A DNA stretch of 64,000 bases, taken from assembly GCF_032854445.1 (NCBI RefSeq), contig NC_088297.1, forward strand, positions 25,530,915 through 25,594,914, written 5' to 3'. Under the pieces are notes generated by a model. That model worked only from the letters and a program-made list of their open reading frames with translations. It was not told the origin of the DNA and made no database searches. Shown here piece by piece: positions 1-12,954 of this stretch (positions are counted from its first letter, which is position 1; each line of letters starts with the position of its first letter). This DNA is from Liolophura sinensis. Lineage: Eukaryota > Mollusca > Polyplacophora > Chitonida > Chitonidae. Position numbers and translations under genes: made by a program.

Positions 1-3000
1 GGGTGTGCGTATCTTGTGTCAGTATACTGTGTCTAACGAGTGTGTCATGTCTTATGTCAGTATACTGTTTCTGAGAGGAATGTCTGACGTGTGTGTCATG
101 TCTTATGTCAGTATACTGTGTCTGAGGGGAGTGTCATGTCCTGTGTCAGTATACTGTGTCTGACGGGTGTGTAATGTCTTATGTCAGTATACTGTGTCTG
201 AGGAGTGTCATGTCTTGTGTCAGTATACTATGTCTGAGGGAATTCTCATGTCTTGTGTCAGTATACTATGTCTAAGGGGTGTCTTATGTCTTATGTCAGA
301 ATACTGTGTCTGAGGATAGTGTCGTGTCTTGTTGCAGTATACTGTGTCTGAGGGGAGTGTCATGTATTGTGTCAGTATAATGTTTCTGAGGGGTGTGCCA
401 TGTCTTATGTCAGAATACTGTGTCTGAGGAGTGTTCCATGTTTTATATCAGTATACTGTGTCTGAGGGGTGTCTCATATCTTCTGTCAGTATACTGTGTC
501 TAAGGGGTCTCTCATGTCTTATGTCAGTATACTGTGTCTGAGGGGTGTGTCATGTCTTATGTTAGTATACTGTGTCTGAGGGGTGTGGCATGTCTTATGT
601 CAGTACACTGTGTCTGAGGGGTGGTGGCATGTCTTATGTCAGTATACTGTGTCTGAAAGGTGTGGCATGTCTGATGTCAGTATACTGTGCCTGGCGGGTG
701 TGCCGTATCTTATGTCAGTATACTGTGTCTGAGGGAATTCTCATGCTTTGTGTCAGTATATTGTGTCTGAGGGGTGTGTCATGTCTTATGTCAGTATACT
801 GGGTCTGACGGGTGTCTTATGTCTTATGTCAGTATACTGTGTCTGAGGGGAGTGTCATGTCTTATGTCCAGTATACTGGGTCTGACGGGTGTCTTATGTC
901 AGTATATTTTGTCTGAGGGGAGTGTCATGTCTTGTGCCAGTATACTGGGTCTGAAAGGTGTGGCATGTCTTATGTCAGTATACTGTGTCTGAAAGGTGTG
1001 CATGTCTGATGTCAGTATACTGTGCCTGGCGGGTGTGCCGTATCTTATGTCAGTATACTGTGTCTGAGGGAATTCTCATGCTTTGTGTCAGTATATTGTG
1101 TCTGAGGGGTGTGTCATGTCTTATGTCAGAATACTGTGTCTGAGGAGTGTTCCATGTTTATATCAGTATACTGTGTCTGACGGGTGTCTCATGTCTTATG
1201 TCAGTATACTGTGTCTGAGGGGTGTGTCATGTCTTATGTTAGTATACTGTGTCTGAGGGGTGTGGCATGTCTTATGTCAGTACACTGTGTCTGAGGGGGG
1301 TGTGGCATGTCTTATGTCAGTATACTGTGTCTGAAAGGTGTGGCATGTCTGATGTCAGTATACTGTGCCTGGCGGGTGTGCCGTATCTTATGTCAGTATA
1401 CTGTGTCTGAGGGAATTCTCATGTCTTATGTCAGTATACTGTGTCTGAGGGAATTCTCATGCTTTGTGTCAGTATACTGTGTCTGAAAGGTGTGGCATGT
1501 CTTATGTCAGTATACTGTGTCTGAGGGGTGTGCCGTATCTTATGTCAGTATACTGTGTCTGACGGGTGTCTCATGTCTTATGTCATTATACTGTGTCTGA
1601 GGGAATTCTCATGCTTTGTGTCAGTATATTGTGTCTGAGGGGTGTGTCATGTCTTATGTCAGAATACTGTGTCTGAGGAGTGTTCCATGTTTTATATCAG
1701 TATACTGTGTCTGACGGGTGTCTCATGTCTTATGTCAGTACACTGTGTCTGAGGGGTGTGGCATGTATTATGTCAGTATACTGTGTCTGAGGGGTGTGGC
1801 ATGTCTGATGTCAGTATACTGTGTCTGAGGGGTGTGGCATGTCTGATGTCAGTATACTGTGCCTGGCGGGTGTGCCGTATCTTATGTCAGTACACTGTGT
1901 CTGAGGGGTGTGGCATGTATTATGTCAGTATACTGTGTCTGAGGGGTGTGGCATGTCTGATGTCAGTATACTGTGTCTGAGGGGTGTGGCATGTCTTATG
2001 TCAGTATACTGGGTCTGACGGGTGTCTTATGTCTTATGTCAGTATACTGTGTCTGAGGGGTGTGGCATGTCTTATGTCAGTATACTGGGTCTGACGGGTG
2101 TCTTATGTCTTATGTCAGTATACTGTGTCTGAGGGGTGTGGCATGTCTTATGTCAGTATACTGGGTCTGACGGGTGTCTTATGTCTTATGTCAGTATACT
2201 GTGTCTTGAGGGGTGTGGCATGTCTTATGTCAGTATACTGGGTCTGACGGGTGTCTTATGTCTTATGTCAGTATACTGTGTCTGAGGGGTGTGGCATGTC
2301 TTATGTCAGTATACTGTGTCTGAGGGGTGTGTCATGTCTTATGTCAGTACACTGTGTCTGAGGGGTGTGGCATGTCTTATGTCAGTATACTGTGTCTGAA
2401 AGGTGTGGCATGTCTGATGTCAGTATACTGTGCCTGGCGGGTGTGCCGTATCTTATGTCAGTATACTGTGTCTGAGGGAATTCTCATGCTTTGTGTCAGA
2501 ATACTGTGTCTGAGGGGGTGTGTCATGTCTTATGTCAGTATACTGGGTCTGACGGGTGTCTTATGTCTTATGTCAGTATACTGTGTCTGAGGGGTGTGGC
2601 ATGTCTTATGTCAGTATACTGGGTCTGACGGGTGTCTTATGTCTTATGTCAGTATACTGTGTCTGAGGGGTGTGGCATGTCTTATGTCAGTACACTGTGT
2701 CTGAAAGGTGTGGCATCTCTTATGTCAGTATACTGGGTCTGAAAGGTGTGGCATGTCTGATGCCAGTATACTGTGCCTGGCGGGTGTGCCGTATCTTATG
2801 TCAGTATACTGTGTCTGAGGGAATTCTCATGTCTTATGTCAGTATACTGTGTCTGAGGGAATTCTCATGCTTTGTGTCAGTATACTGTGTCTGAGGGGTG
2901 TGTCATGTCTTATGTCAGTATACTGGGTCTGACGGGTGTCTTATGTCTTATGTCAGTATATTTTGTCTGTGGGGAGTGTCATGTCTTATGTCAATATACT

Positions 3001-4670
3001 GTGTCTGAGGGGTGTGTCATGTCTTGTGTCAGTATACTGTTTCTGAGGGGTGTGTCATGTCTTGTGTCGGTATATTTTGTCTGAGAGGAGTGTCATGCTT
3101 TGTGTCAGCATACTGTGTCTGAGGGGTGTGCCGTATCTTATGTCATTATACTGTGTCTGAAGGGTATATCATGTCTTGTTTCAGTATACTGTGTCTGAGG
3201 GGTGTGCCATGTCTTGTTTCATTAAACTGTATATGAGGGGTGTGGCATCTCTTGTGTCAGTATACTGTGTCTGAGGGGTGTGGCATGTCTTATGTCAGTA
3301 TACTGTGCCTGGCGGGTGTGCCATGTCTTGTGTCAGTATACTGTGTCTGAGGGGTGTGCCGTATCTTGTGTCAGTATACTGTGTCTGACGAGTGTGTCAT
3401 GTCTTATGTCAGTATACTGTTACTGAGGGGAATGCCTGACGTGTGTGTCATGTCTTATGTCAGTATACTGTGTCTGAGGGGAGTGTCATGTCCTGTGTCA
3501 GTATACTGTGTCTGGCGGGTGTGTAATGTCTTATGTCGGTATACTGTGTCTGAGGAGTGTCATGTCTTGTGTCAGTATACTGTGTCTGACGGGTTGTTTC
3601 GTCTTGTGTCAGTGTACTGTGTCTTAGGGGTGTGCCATGCCTTATGTCAGAATACTGTGTCTGAGGGGAGTGTCGTGTCTTGTTGCAGCATACTGTGTCT
3701 GAGGGGAGTGTCATGTCTTATGTCAGTATACTGTGTCTGAAGGTTGTGCCAAGTCTTGTGTCAGTATACTGTGTCTGAGGGGTATGTCATGTCTTGTTTC
3801 AGTATACTGTGCCTGAGGGGTGTGCAGTATCTTGTGGCAGTATATAGTGTCTGACGAGTGTGTCATGTCTTATGTCAGTATACTGTTTTTTAGGGAGTGT
3901 CTGACGTGTGTGCCATGTCTTATGTCAGTATACTATGTCTGAGGGGAGTGTCATGTCTTGTGTCAGTTGTGTCTGACGGGTGTGTAATATCTTGTGTCAG
4001 TATACTCTGTCTGGCGGGTGTGCCATGTCTTATGTCAGTATACTGTGTCTGAGGAGTGTCATGTCTTGTGTCAGTATACAGTGTCTGACGGGTTGTTTCG
4101 TCTTGTGTCAGTGTACTGTGTCTTAGGGATGTGCCATATCTTATGTCAGAATACTGTGTCTGAGGGGAGTGTCGTGTCTTGTTGTAGCATACTGTGTCTG
4201 AGTGGAGTGTCATGTCTTGTGTCAGTATACTGTGTCTGAGGGGTGTGTCTTGTCTTGTGTCAGTATACTGTGTCTGAGGGGTGTGTCATGTCTCGTGTCA
4301 GTATACTGTGTCTGAGGGGTGTGTCATGTCTGATGTCAGTATACTGTGTCTGAGGGGTGTCATGTCTTGTGTCAGTATACTGTGTCTGAAGGTTGCGCCA
4401 CGTCTTGTGTCAGTATACCGTGTCTGAGGGGTGTCTCATGTCTTATGTCAACATACTGTGTCTGTGGTGTGTGCCATATCTTATGTCAGTATACTGTGTC
4501 TGAAAGGTGTCCCATGTCTTATGCCCGTATACTGTGTCTGGGTGGTGTGTCATGTCTTATGTCAGTATACTCTGTCTGAGGGGTGTGTCATATCTTGTAT
4601 TGGTATACTTTGTCTTGGTAGGGTGTCATATCTGATGTCAGATACTGTGTCTGGGTTGGGTGTCATGTCT
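1..4670. repeat. 38-bp tandem satellite (family S38), truncated by window edge
   Basis: About 120 diverged copies of a 38-bp unit built around GTCAGTATACTGTGTCTGAG and a TGTCATGTCTTAT segment. Many units vary by one or two bases, so open frames on both strands are short and change often. Larger blocks recur, such as the units with GAATTCTCATG and with GCCTGGCGGGTGTGCC, which points to local multi-unit duplication. The period of 38 is not a multiple of three, and no coding signal is seen. Confidence 0.95.
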
Positions 4671-4974
4671 GGTGTCATGAAAACAGCTGACCGCTTCCCT
4701 CTGCATGATTCTGTACTAATTTTAGACTGCATATGCTTTCACAGTTCTTAGTTGGTTTGTGCTCATGGTTGATTTGAGGTTTGACTTTGCGATTATTGAC
4801 CTGGAAGGCCCATTTCGGTTGAATGCCTGTCCTGACCCATATATACAAGTATACTGAGTTTGATGTGGTGTCATCTGGTGTCAATATACTGTTACTGTCT
4901 TGTGTGTCATATCTGGTGTCAGTTATGTTTAAGAGCTGTCATATCTGGTGTTTTCTGCGTCCAGGTAAGATGTC

Positions 4975-5260
4975 ATTTCTGGTGTCAGTATACTGTAAAT
5001 GGGTTGGGTGTCATGTCTGTTATCAGGATACTGTGTCTGGACGGGGTGTCATGTCTGTTGCTAGGATACTGTGTCTGGACGGGGTGTCATGTCTGTTGCC
5101 AGGATACTGTGTCTGGACGGGGTGTCATGTCTGTTGTCAGGATACAGTGTCTGGACGGGTGTCATGTTTGTTGTCAGGATACTGTGCCTGGGGTCAATGT
5201 CTGGTGTCAATATATTGTGTCTTGGCGGATGTCTTATCTGGTGTCACTGTTTAGTGAGAC
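4975..5260. repeat. Diverged S38 copies
   Basis: Seven or so units of the same 38-bp family in a distinct subtype with CAGGATACTGTGTCTGGACG and GGGTGTCATGTCTGTTG. The stretch 4671-4974 between this and the main array is partly unique and partly degenerate S38 sequence, with no gene seen. Confidence 0.85.
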
Positions 5261-5391
5261 AGCGCTGTAAAAGTGTCGGTATTAAGTGTGCTGCAATGCA
5301 AAAAGCACGTTTTGACAACCAGAAAATTATAAGGAAGAGTAGTGTTGTTCAGAAATGTTGTACATTCAAAAGTGAATCACAAGCTGTTTAC

Positions 5392-5602
5392 TTTGCATTT
5401 ATTTAGTTTACGCCGTACTCAAGAATATTCCACATATATGACGGCGGCCAGAATTGTTGGGGGAAATCGGAGAGAGCCCGGGGTAAACTCAGGTTGCTAG
5501 CATACCTTCCCACGTGCGGCCGGAGAGGACCGCATTGGTGAGGGGATCGTGGATCATTACGCTGCGCTAGCGCTCTAAGCAACTGAGCCACGGAGGCCAC
5601 CG
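5392..5602 (-). mobile_element. tRNA-headed SINE, minus strand
   Basis: On the minus strand the element starts with a tRNA-like head (GGCCTCCGTGGCTCAGTTGC...; box A-like GTGGCTCAGTTG) near 5602 and ends with ...GTACGGCGTAAAC next to an A-rich end near 5392. The body (...GGAGAGAGCCCGGGG... on plus) is shared with the copy at 61165-61437 and fragments elsewhere in the window. Confidence 0.75.
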
Positions 5603-6124
5603 TTTGCTTTAAACGTAATTCATGAAAGGAACGCGAGTTTAACAGAAAACAAAAAACAACAATATATCTGAATCGTTTTTCGGTTTTATCAATGTAATGT
5701 TTCAGTTCATCACAAGCCAATGTCCACTTCCATGTTCCTGATGAAACCATAAATTGCTCATTCTGGTTTATCAGTATAACAAAGGATAGAGCCCTAACAC
5801 AATGCAGAATGGTGAAACGTGTGAAAAGAGCTCCTGGGTCTGGAATTAAAGACACGATCGTAATCAGGGACTTATAAATGGCAAGCTAAAAAGACGTTCA
5901 GATTTTTAACATGTATTTCACTGTTGAAAATGTAAAGAATTTTAGACATTCCAGTCAATTTCCAGCTACATGTATCTATCCACCATGTCATTGTACTCTT
6001 TGTATACAATAAACATAGTGATGTACGACGTCACATCCGGTTTTATAGGAAAGACTTCCGGTTACCAGATCTGTTTTTCTGACGTGAGTAGACACATTTA
6101 GTTAATCGATAGTTCGTCATACTG
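5603..6124. other. Non-repetitive spacer
   Basis: No exon, RNA gene or repeat recognised. Open frames reading into this stretch come from the SINE and lack coding character. Confidence 0.5.
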
Positions 6125-6690
6125 GAGTACTACTGTTATACCAGCCCATTCCCCTAGTACAGGGTGGAGTGCCTAATAGCAAGTGTGACATACTTCCTTC
6201 CTGTTCAGGATATCTGATATGTGATATACCAGCCCATTCCCCTAGTACAGGGCGGAGTGCCTGATATCAAGTGTGACATACTTCCTTCCTGTTCAGGATA
6301 TCTGATGTGTGATATACCAGCCCATTCCCCTAGTACAGGGTGGAGTGCCTGATATCAAGTGTGGCAGACTTCCTTCATGTTTATGATATCCGATGTGTGA
6401 TATACCAGCCCATTCCCCTAGTACAGGGTGGAGTGCCTGATATCAAGTGTGGCAGACTTCCTTCATGTTTATGATATCCGATGTGTGATATACCAGCCCA
6501 TTCCCCTTGTACAGAGTGGAGTGCCTAATATCAAGTGTGACATACTTCCTTCCTGTTCAGGATATCCGATGTGTGATATACCAGCCCATTCCCCTAGTAC
6601 AGGGTGGAGTGCCTGATATCAAGTGTGGCAGACTTCTGTCGTTTTATGATATTAGATGGGGCATACCTCCCTTTCACAACAAAACTCTGA
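6125..6690. repeat. 88-bp tandem repeat, about six copies
   Basis: CCAGCCCATTCCCC recurs at exact 88-bp spacing (6141, 6229, 6317, 6405, 6493, 6581). Units include AGTACAGGGTGGAGTGCC and a TGATATCAAGTGTG(A/G)CA segment. Degenerate pieces with TGATATCA continue to about 7260. Confidence 0.9.
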
Positions 6691-7099
6691 TATCAAATGG
6701 GGAAACTTCTGCAGGTTAATGGGAATTTCATTGCACACTTCCCTCTGGTTATGGACTTCAGGTATCATGTTTATGCTATTTACGAACTGCTTATGTCAGG
6801 ACACTTTATGTGGGACACTTTTTGCTGTTAATTAACTTCTGATATCAGGTGTGGCAAACACTCTTCCTTATACGCAGCATTGATATCATGTTTGGGGTAC
6901 TTTGTCAATATGTTAACTTCTGACATCACAAATTCCAATATCAGAAATTCTGATCATATCACATGTGACATACATTGTCGGTGTAAGAAAATCTGATATC
7001 ATGACTGGCGCACGTTTATCATGCTTGCCTTCATTTACAAACTTCCGATTTTCACGTTCCCGCTAAATTTTACCTTTTTATTATCTTCTGTTAGCAGGA

Positions 7100-7240
7100 G
7101 ACAAACACTTTTCCCTATTGAAGAACGTGTCATATCACGTGTGGCACACTTTTCCCTCTTGAAGAACGTGTGATATCACGTGTGGTACACTTTTTCCTCT
7201 TGAAGAACGTGTGATATCGTGTGTGGCACGCTTTCAGTCA
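7100..7240. repeat. 41-bp tandem repeat, three copies
   Basis: GAAGAACGTGT(C/G)ATATC recurs at 7120, 7161 and 7202. It shares the ATATCA(C)GTGTGGCA motif with the 88-bp array just upstream, so it is probably a derivative of it. Confidence 0.8.
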
Positions 7241-7599
7241 TTAAAGGGCATCAGATATCCGGGGTAGATTTCTTTCCTGCTTATATGAGCTTTTGATATC
7301 AGGCACACCCCTCCTTTTTTGGGTCTCCTGTGTTAGACATTGCACACTCTTCCCTGATTGTGAGCGCAAGATACCAGGCAAGTCTGGGGGCATCTCAAAA
7401 CTGACGTCTTCTTACAAATCTGTATTGATCTCATTCAGACTTTTCCCCTCGGGGTTTTCATTGCTTTTTTCTATTTCGGCTTCGTATATGGTCAGTTTTC
7501 TACAAGAAAAAATAAACAGTGTTTTTGGTCTGTGATAACTAACTCTCATAAAAAATACCAATAAAATATAAATGACGAAATAACAAATAAAACATAATC

Positions 7600-7760
7600 A
7601 ACTGGAAAGTAAAGGGGTTTTGTGTAAATACAAAATAAATAAATCAATCAATCAATCAGTCAATACATAATAAAAATAACAAACAAAAACAATTAGCAAA
7701 ATTATTACTAAATTTCGGCTCGGACCGAAATACCGACCCTCGATTACCATTATCGTCCGA

Positions 7761-7797
<37 letters not shown>

Positions 7798-8170
7798 CGT
7801 TTAGCAAAGCACTCATAAATATTTGACCTGTACAGCAGCAGTTAGTTTCATTTGTTGAGGCAGTAAATCACTGGCAATTACACCATTATAACTCCTCCAG
7901 CTTTACGACAGGAGGTTTGTCAGGTACCTGGCTGAGGGGGGTAGTTTACTCCACATATGTTCCCCCGTTCATTCCATCCAGACACACCTTACCGCCATGA
8001 GACAGGTAAAAAATTCGGCGTTACACAATACGCAAATAAATAAAAAAAATAAAATAATAAAATAAATAAATAAGAAAATAATAAAAATATTAAAAAAAAC
8101 CAAATTACTATCACATAAATAAATATATAAAATAAATAAATAAATGAAAAAAAAATTAAAAATAACCCCA
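7600..8170. repeat. Low-complexity DNA around a minus-strand SINE-like element
   Basis: AAT/CAAT-rich sequence to 7760, a TGAT microsatellite (about 7761-7796), then a short interspersed element (about 7797-8010, minus; GGCGTTT...CTCCAGCTTTACGACAGGAGG) and an AAAT/AAAAT-rich tract at 8030-8165. Long minus-strand frames here are translations of the low-complexity tract. Confidence 0.65.
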
Positions 8171-8256
8171 CAGATCTTGAACATTCTGTCCCTGTCAGCT
8201 AATGGGAGTGATACACTGGTTGTAAAATATCAAAATCTTAGAATGAAAACGACGCA

Positions 8257-8445
8257 ATGACCCAGGAGCGTCTCACCAACGCGACCACTGTGAGTTCAAG
8301 TCCAGATCACGCTGGCTTCTTCTCCGGTCGTACGTGGCAAGGTCTGCCAGCATCTGCTTGGGTTCCCCGCACCATAATACTGGTCGCCGCCTTATACGTG
8401 AAACGTTCTTCAGTGCGGCGTAAAACACCAATCAAATCATTAATT
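8257..8445 (+). mobile_element. tRNA-headed SINE, plus strand, 5' degraded
   Basis: Reads GTGAGTTCAAGTCCAG (box B-like), then GCTGGCTTCTTCTCCGGTCG, a body with TGCTTGGGTTCCCC and ATAATACTGGTCGCCGCC, and the family 3' end CGTAAAACACCAATCAAATC. This is the reverse of the orientation seen at 61165-61437. Confidence 0.75.
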
Positions 8446-8711
8446 AACAAATTAACAAAACAGAAATTATCTCTTTTCTCCCAAAGCGATTAAAGACAAA
8501 GATCTCAACAGGATGTACCTCCTGGACAATCTGCTGTCTTCTTAAGCTCCAGTGAAGCTGGATATATTTTCTTCATCGCCTCGGCAACATATGGGTCGTT
8601 TAAATCCCACTGATCGCCATGACACAGCCTTGTTAATAAGAAGAATTAAGATGTAGTCACGTCACTTCTTAACAGTTTCACTAAAAATCAAATTTACAGG
8701 AAATTGAACAT

Positions 8712-11210
8712 TTAGCCTGGTGTTAGTATACTGTGATAGGATGGAGTGTATAACGTTATACCTGGTGTTAGTATACTGTGATAGGGTGGAGTGTATAGCG
8801 TTATACCTGGTGTTAGTATACTGTGATAGGATGGAGTGTATAGCGTTATACCTGGTGTTAGTATACTGTGATAGGATGGAGTGTATAGCGTTATACCTGG
8901 TGTTAGTATACTGTGATAGGTTGGACTGTATAGCGCTATGCCTGGTGTTAGTATACTGTGATAGGGTGGAGTGTATAGCGTTATACCTGGTGTTAGTAAA
9001 CTGTGATAGGATGGAGTGTATAGCGTTATGTCTGGTGTTAGCATACTGTGATAGGTTGGACTGTATAGCGCTATGCCTGGTGTTAGTATACTGTGATAGG
9101 ATGGAGTGTACAGCGTTATGCATGGTGTTAGCATACTGTGATAGGATGGAGTGTATAGCGTTATGCATGGTGTTAGTATACTGTGATAGGATGGAGTGTA
9201 TAGCGCTATGCCTGGTGTTAGTATACTGTGATAGGATGGAGTGTATAGCGTTATGTCTGGTGTTAGCATACTGTGATAGGTTGGACTGTATAGCGCTATG
9301 CCTGGTGTTAGTATACTGTGATAGGATGGAGTGTACAGCGTTATGCATGGTGTTAGTATACTGTGATAGGTTGGACTGTATAGCGTTATGCCTGGTGTTA
9401 GTATACTGTGATAGGTTGGAGTGTATAGCGTTATGCCTGGTGTTAGTATACTGTGATAGGATGGAGTGTACAGCGTTATGCATGGTGTTAGTATACTGTG
9501 ATAGGATGGAGTCTACAGCGTTATGCATGGTGTTAGTATAATGTGATAGGTTGGACTGTATAGCGTTATGCATGGTGTTAGTATACTGTGATAGGTTGGA
9601 CTGTATAGCGTTATACCTGGTGTTAGTATACTGTGATAGGGTGGAGTGTATAGCGTTATACCTGGTGTTAGTATACTGTGATAGGTTGGAGTGTATAGCG
9701 TTATACCTGGTGTTAGTATACTGTGATAGGGTGGAGTGTATAGCGTTATACCTGGTGTTAGTATACTGTGATAGGATGGAGTGTATAGCGTTATACCTGG
9801 TGTTAGTATACTGTGATAGGTTGGAGTGTATAGCGTTATACCTGGTGTTAGTATACTGGGATAGGGTGGAGTGTATAGCGTTATGCCTGGTGTTAGTATA
9901 CTGTGATAGGATGGAGTGTATAGCGTTATACCTGGTGTTAGTATACTGTGATAGGTTGGAGTGTATAGCGTTATACCTGGTGTTAGTATACTGTGATAGG
10001 GTGGAGTGTATAGCGTTATACCTGGTGTTAGTATACTGTGATAGGTTGGAGTGTATAGCGTTATGCCTGGTGTTAGTATACTGTGATAGGGTGGAGTGTA
10101 TAGCGTTATACCTGGTGTTAGTATACTGTGATAGGATGGAGTGTATAGCGTTATGCCTGGTGTTAGTATACTGTGATAGGATGGAGTGTATAGCGTTATG
10201 CATGGTGTTAGTATACTGTGATAGGGTGGAGTGTATAGCGTTATACCTGGTGTTAGTATACTGTGATAGGTTGGACTGTATAGCGCTATGCCTGGTGTTA
10301 GTATACTGTGATAGGATGGAGTGTATAGCGTTATACCTGGTGTTAGTATACTGTGATAGGGTGGACTGTATAGCGTTATGCCTGGTGTTAGTATACTGTG
10401 ATAGGTTGGACTGTATAGCGCTATGCCTGGTGTTAGTATACTGTGATAGGATGGAGTGTATAGCGTTATACCTGGTGTTAGTATACTGTGATAGGTTGAA
10501 ATGTATAGCGCTATGCCTGGTGTTAGTATACTGTGATAGGATGGAGTGTATAGCGTTATACCTGGTGTTAGTATACTGTGATAGGATGGAGTGTATAGCG
10601 TTATACCTGGTGTTAGTATACTGTGATAGGGTGGAGTGTATAGCGTTATACCTGGTGTTAGTATACTGTGATAGGGTGGAGTGTATAGCGTTATACCTGG
10701 TGTTAGTATACTGTGATAGGGTGGAGTGTATAACGTTATACCTGGTGTTAGTATACTGTGATAGGGTGGAGTGTATAGCGTTATACCTGGTGTTAGTATA
10801 CTGTGATAGGATGGAGTGTATAGCGTTATATCTGGTGTTAGTATACTGTGATAGGGTGGAGTGTATAGCGTTATGCCTGGTGTTAGTATACTGTGATAGG
10901 TTGTACTGTACAGCGCTATGCCTGGTGTTAGTATACTGTGATAGGATGGAGTGTATAGCGTTATACCTGGTGTTAGTATACTGTGATAGGATGGAGTGTA
11001 TAGCGTTATACCTGGTGTTAGTATACTGTGATAGGATGGAGTGTATAGCGTTATACCTGGTGTTAGTATACTGTGATAGGTTGAAATGTATAGCGTTATA
11101 CCTGGTGTTAGTATACTGTGATAGGTTGGACTGTATAGCGCTATGCCTGGTGTTAGTATACTGTGATAGGGTGGAGTGTATAGTGCTATCTCTGGTGTTA
11201 GTATACACTG
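8712..11210. repeat. 45-bp tandem satellite (S45), about 55 copies
   Basis: Highly regular 45-bp units with TGGTGTTAGTATACTGTGAT, AGG(A/T/G)TGGA(G/C)TGTATAGCG and (T/C)TAT(A/G)CC. Because 45 is divisible by three and units rarely vary in length, open frames persist on both strands: 848 codons on minus (11208-8662; 15-residue unit SQYTNTRYNAIHSIL) and 273 plus 586 codons on plus. Both strands being open together argues that this is a by-product of the period and not a gene. The unit aligns with S38 plus a 7-bp insertion. Confidence 0.95.
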
Positions 11211-11660
11211 ATCGTGTGGTACTATACTGTGGCTGGGTGAAGTGTCACGTTTGCTGGTACTGCGACTGGGTGGGATGTCCTGCCCTGTGTTGGCATACTG
11301 TGTCTGGGTGAAGTGTCATGTCTTGTGTTAGCATACTCCGTCTGGGTGGAATGTTATGTCTAGTGTTAGCATACCGTGACTGAGTGAAGTGTCATGTCTG
11401 GTGTTAGCATACCCTGACTGAGTGAAATGTCATGTCTGGTGTTAGCATACTGTGACTGAGTGAAGTGTCATGTCTGGTGTTAGCATACTGTGACTGAGTG
11501 AAGTGTCATGTCTGGTGCCAGTATACTGCGACTGGTGGGACATCACGTCTTGGTGTGAGTATACTGTGTTTGGGTCGAGTGTCATGTCTAGTGTCAGTTT
11601 ACAGGCATGGGTTATGCATCACGTATGGTGTCAATATGTTGTGACTGGGTAAAGCATTAT
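11211..11660. repeat. S38 copies adjoining S45
   Basis: Immediately right of the 45-bp array the period returns to about 38 bp, with GTGTTAGCATACTGTGACTG and AGTGAAGTGTCATGTCTG. This subtype is intermediate between S38 (same length, GTCATGTCT) and S45 (same GGTGTTAG) and supports common ancestry. Confidence 0.85.
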
Positions 11661-11775
11661 ATCTGGTGTCAGCATATCTGACTATCTGTTATCTGATTGA
11701 TCATTTAACTTCCACTTAGAAGTCCAATACAGAACCTGTTTAAAGCACATCATCTATACGGAGGGCTCATTGCCA

Positions 11776-11906
11776 TAGCAGACCGATAAAAACTTGTTTT
11801 GGTGCAGCACAGATAAAAACTTGTTTTGGTGCAGCACAGATAAAAACTTGTTTTGGTGCAGCACCGATAAAAACTTGTTTTGGTGCAGCACAGATAAAAA
11901 CTTGTG
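11776..11906. repeat. 27-bp tandem repeat, about five copies
   Basis: GATAAAAACTTGTTTTGGTG plus CAGCACA, with one variant (CAGCACC). The period divides by three, so a short frame reading FWCSTDKNL is open through it; it is not a gene. Confidence 0.9.
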
Positions 11907-12954
11907 TCATAAACAGTCTACTAACGTGTCAGTAACATGCAGAAATAAATATGATGCAAAATATATAGGTTTCACGTCCATTCCTTTCCTGACATTTGAG
12001 CACTGATCGCCTGATAGCCTCACCGATGTTTGGATTATATTCTAAGTCCTATCTGGTGTTACAGGTGTTTGACTCACCACTGACATTCAGGATCGTCGCA
12101 ACAGCTGAGGCAGAACTAAAATCCCTCTTCAACTGTTGTAAAATTTAATCTTTACCAACACCGTCCAAAATCCAAACGTGACAACTGCGTGGTGTCTGTG
12201 TTTCAGTAGTGGTTAAACCAGCTAAAGTTTCCATGTGACTATTTCCTCTAAACAGCTACTTAACATTTGTTTTTTGCAAAAGTATTCACGCTTTTCAACT
12301 TAAATCCAAAATAATCTGCTTTATCTCCCTTTGATAATCGAGACAGCTGTCCCACAGTCTGCATGACGGAGACTTCTTCTCCGCAGGCAGAACCCAACCC
12401 CCAAGTAGACACATGATACTAGTAATTATGGTAACGACATGTAATAACACAAAGTTCTTTTGTGGGTAGATACCGTCGATACATGTATGTCGAAGACATT
12501 TTACCCAGAACACTCATTTCCTTCTATCTATTTATTTATTTGTTTGGTTGGTATGAAAGCTATAATCAGTCACTATTTTCTTGTAGGCACAGAGCAAAAT
12601 ACAAACATCGATTTTCTGCATCACATTTAACTCACTACTCAAGAAATTTTCGCTCATATGACATCGATCACGTTTATTTGTGGAGGAGCATGAGGTGCCG
12701 TGGTAAAACACCGACATCCCACAAGTAACTAATAAACAAATTTATTATTAAACTGCCGCCTAAAAATCGAGAGCTGGATTCGAAGACGCGACCTCATTGT
12801 TCAAAGATCTGATAGTGGGAATTTGCCATCTGATCTAACAAGGTCCAGCGACAGATGATGCCTAACATTTTGGGGTGTTACACGCCATTAGGTTGAACAC
12901 ACAATATCCATTTAGAAAAATATTTTTACAAAATCCCTGTTTGAGGGAACTTAC
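11907..12954. other. Expected 3' end of the transporter gene; SINE remnants
   Basis: Downstream of the exon 9 donor on minus. A final short exon and 3' UTR are expected here or further left. The only candidate seen is weak (about 12328-12384). 12630-12815 holds SINE-derived sequence on the family pattern (ACTCAAGAAATTTTCGCTCATATGAC, GGTAAAACACCGACATCCC, a degraded B box near 12778). Nothing else recognised. Confidence 0.45.

Noticed and set aside
8662-11208. 848-codon minus-strand open frame as a protein-coding gene
   Set aside because: The whole frame but its ends is a 45-bp satellite, the opposite strand is equally open, and the satellite belongs to a family (S38) that is clearly non-coding.
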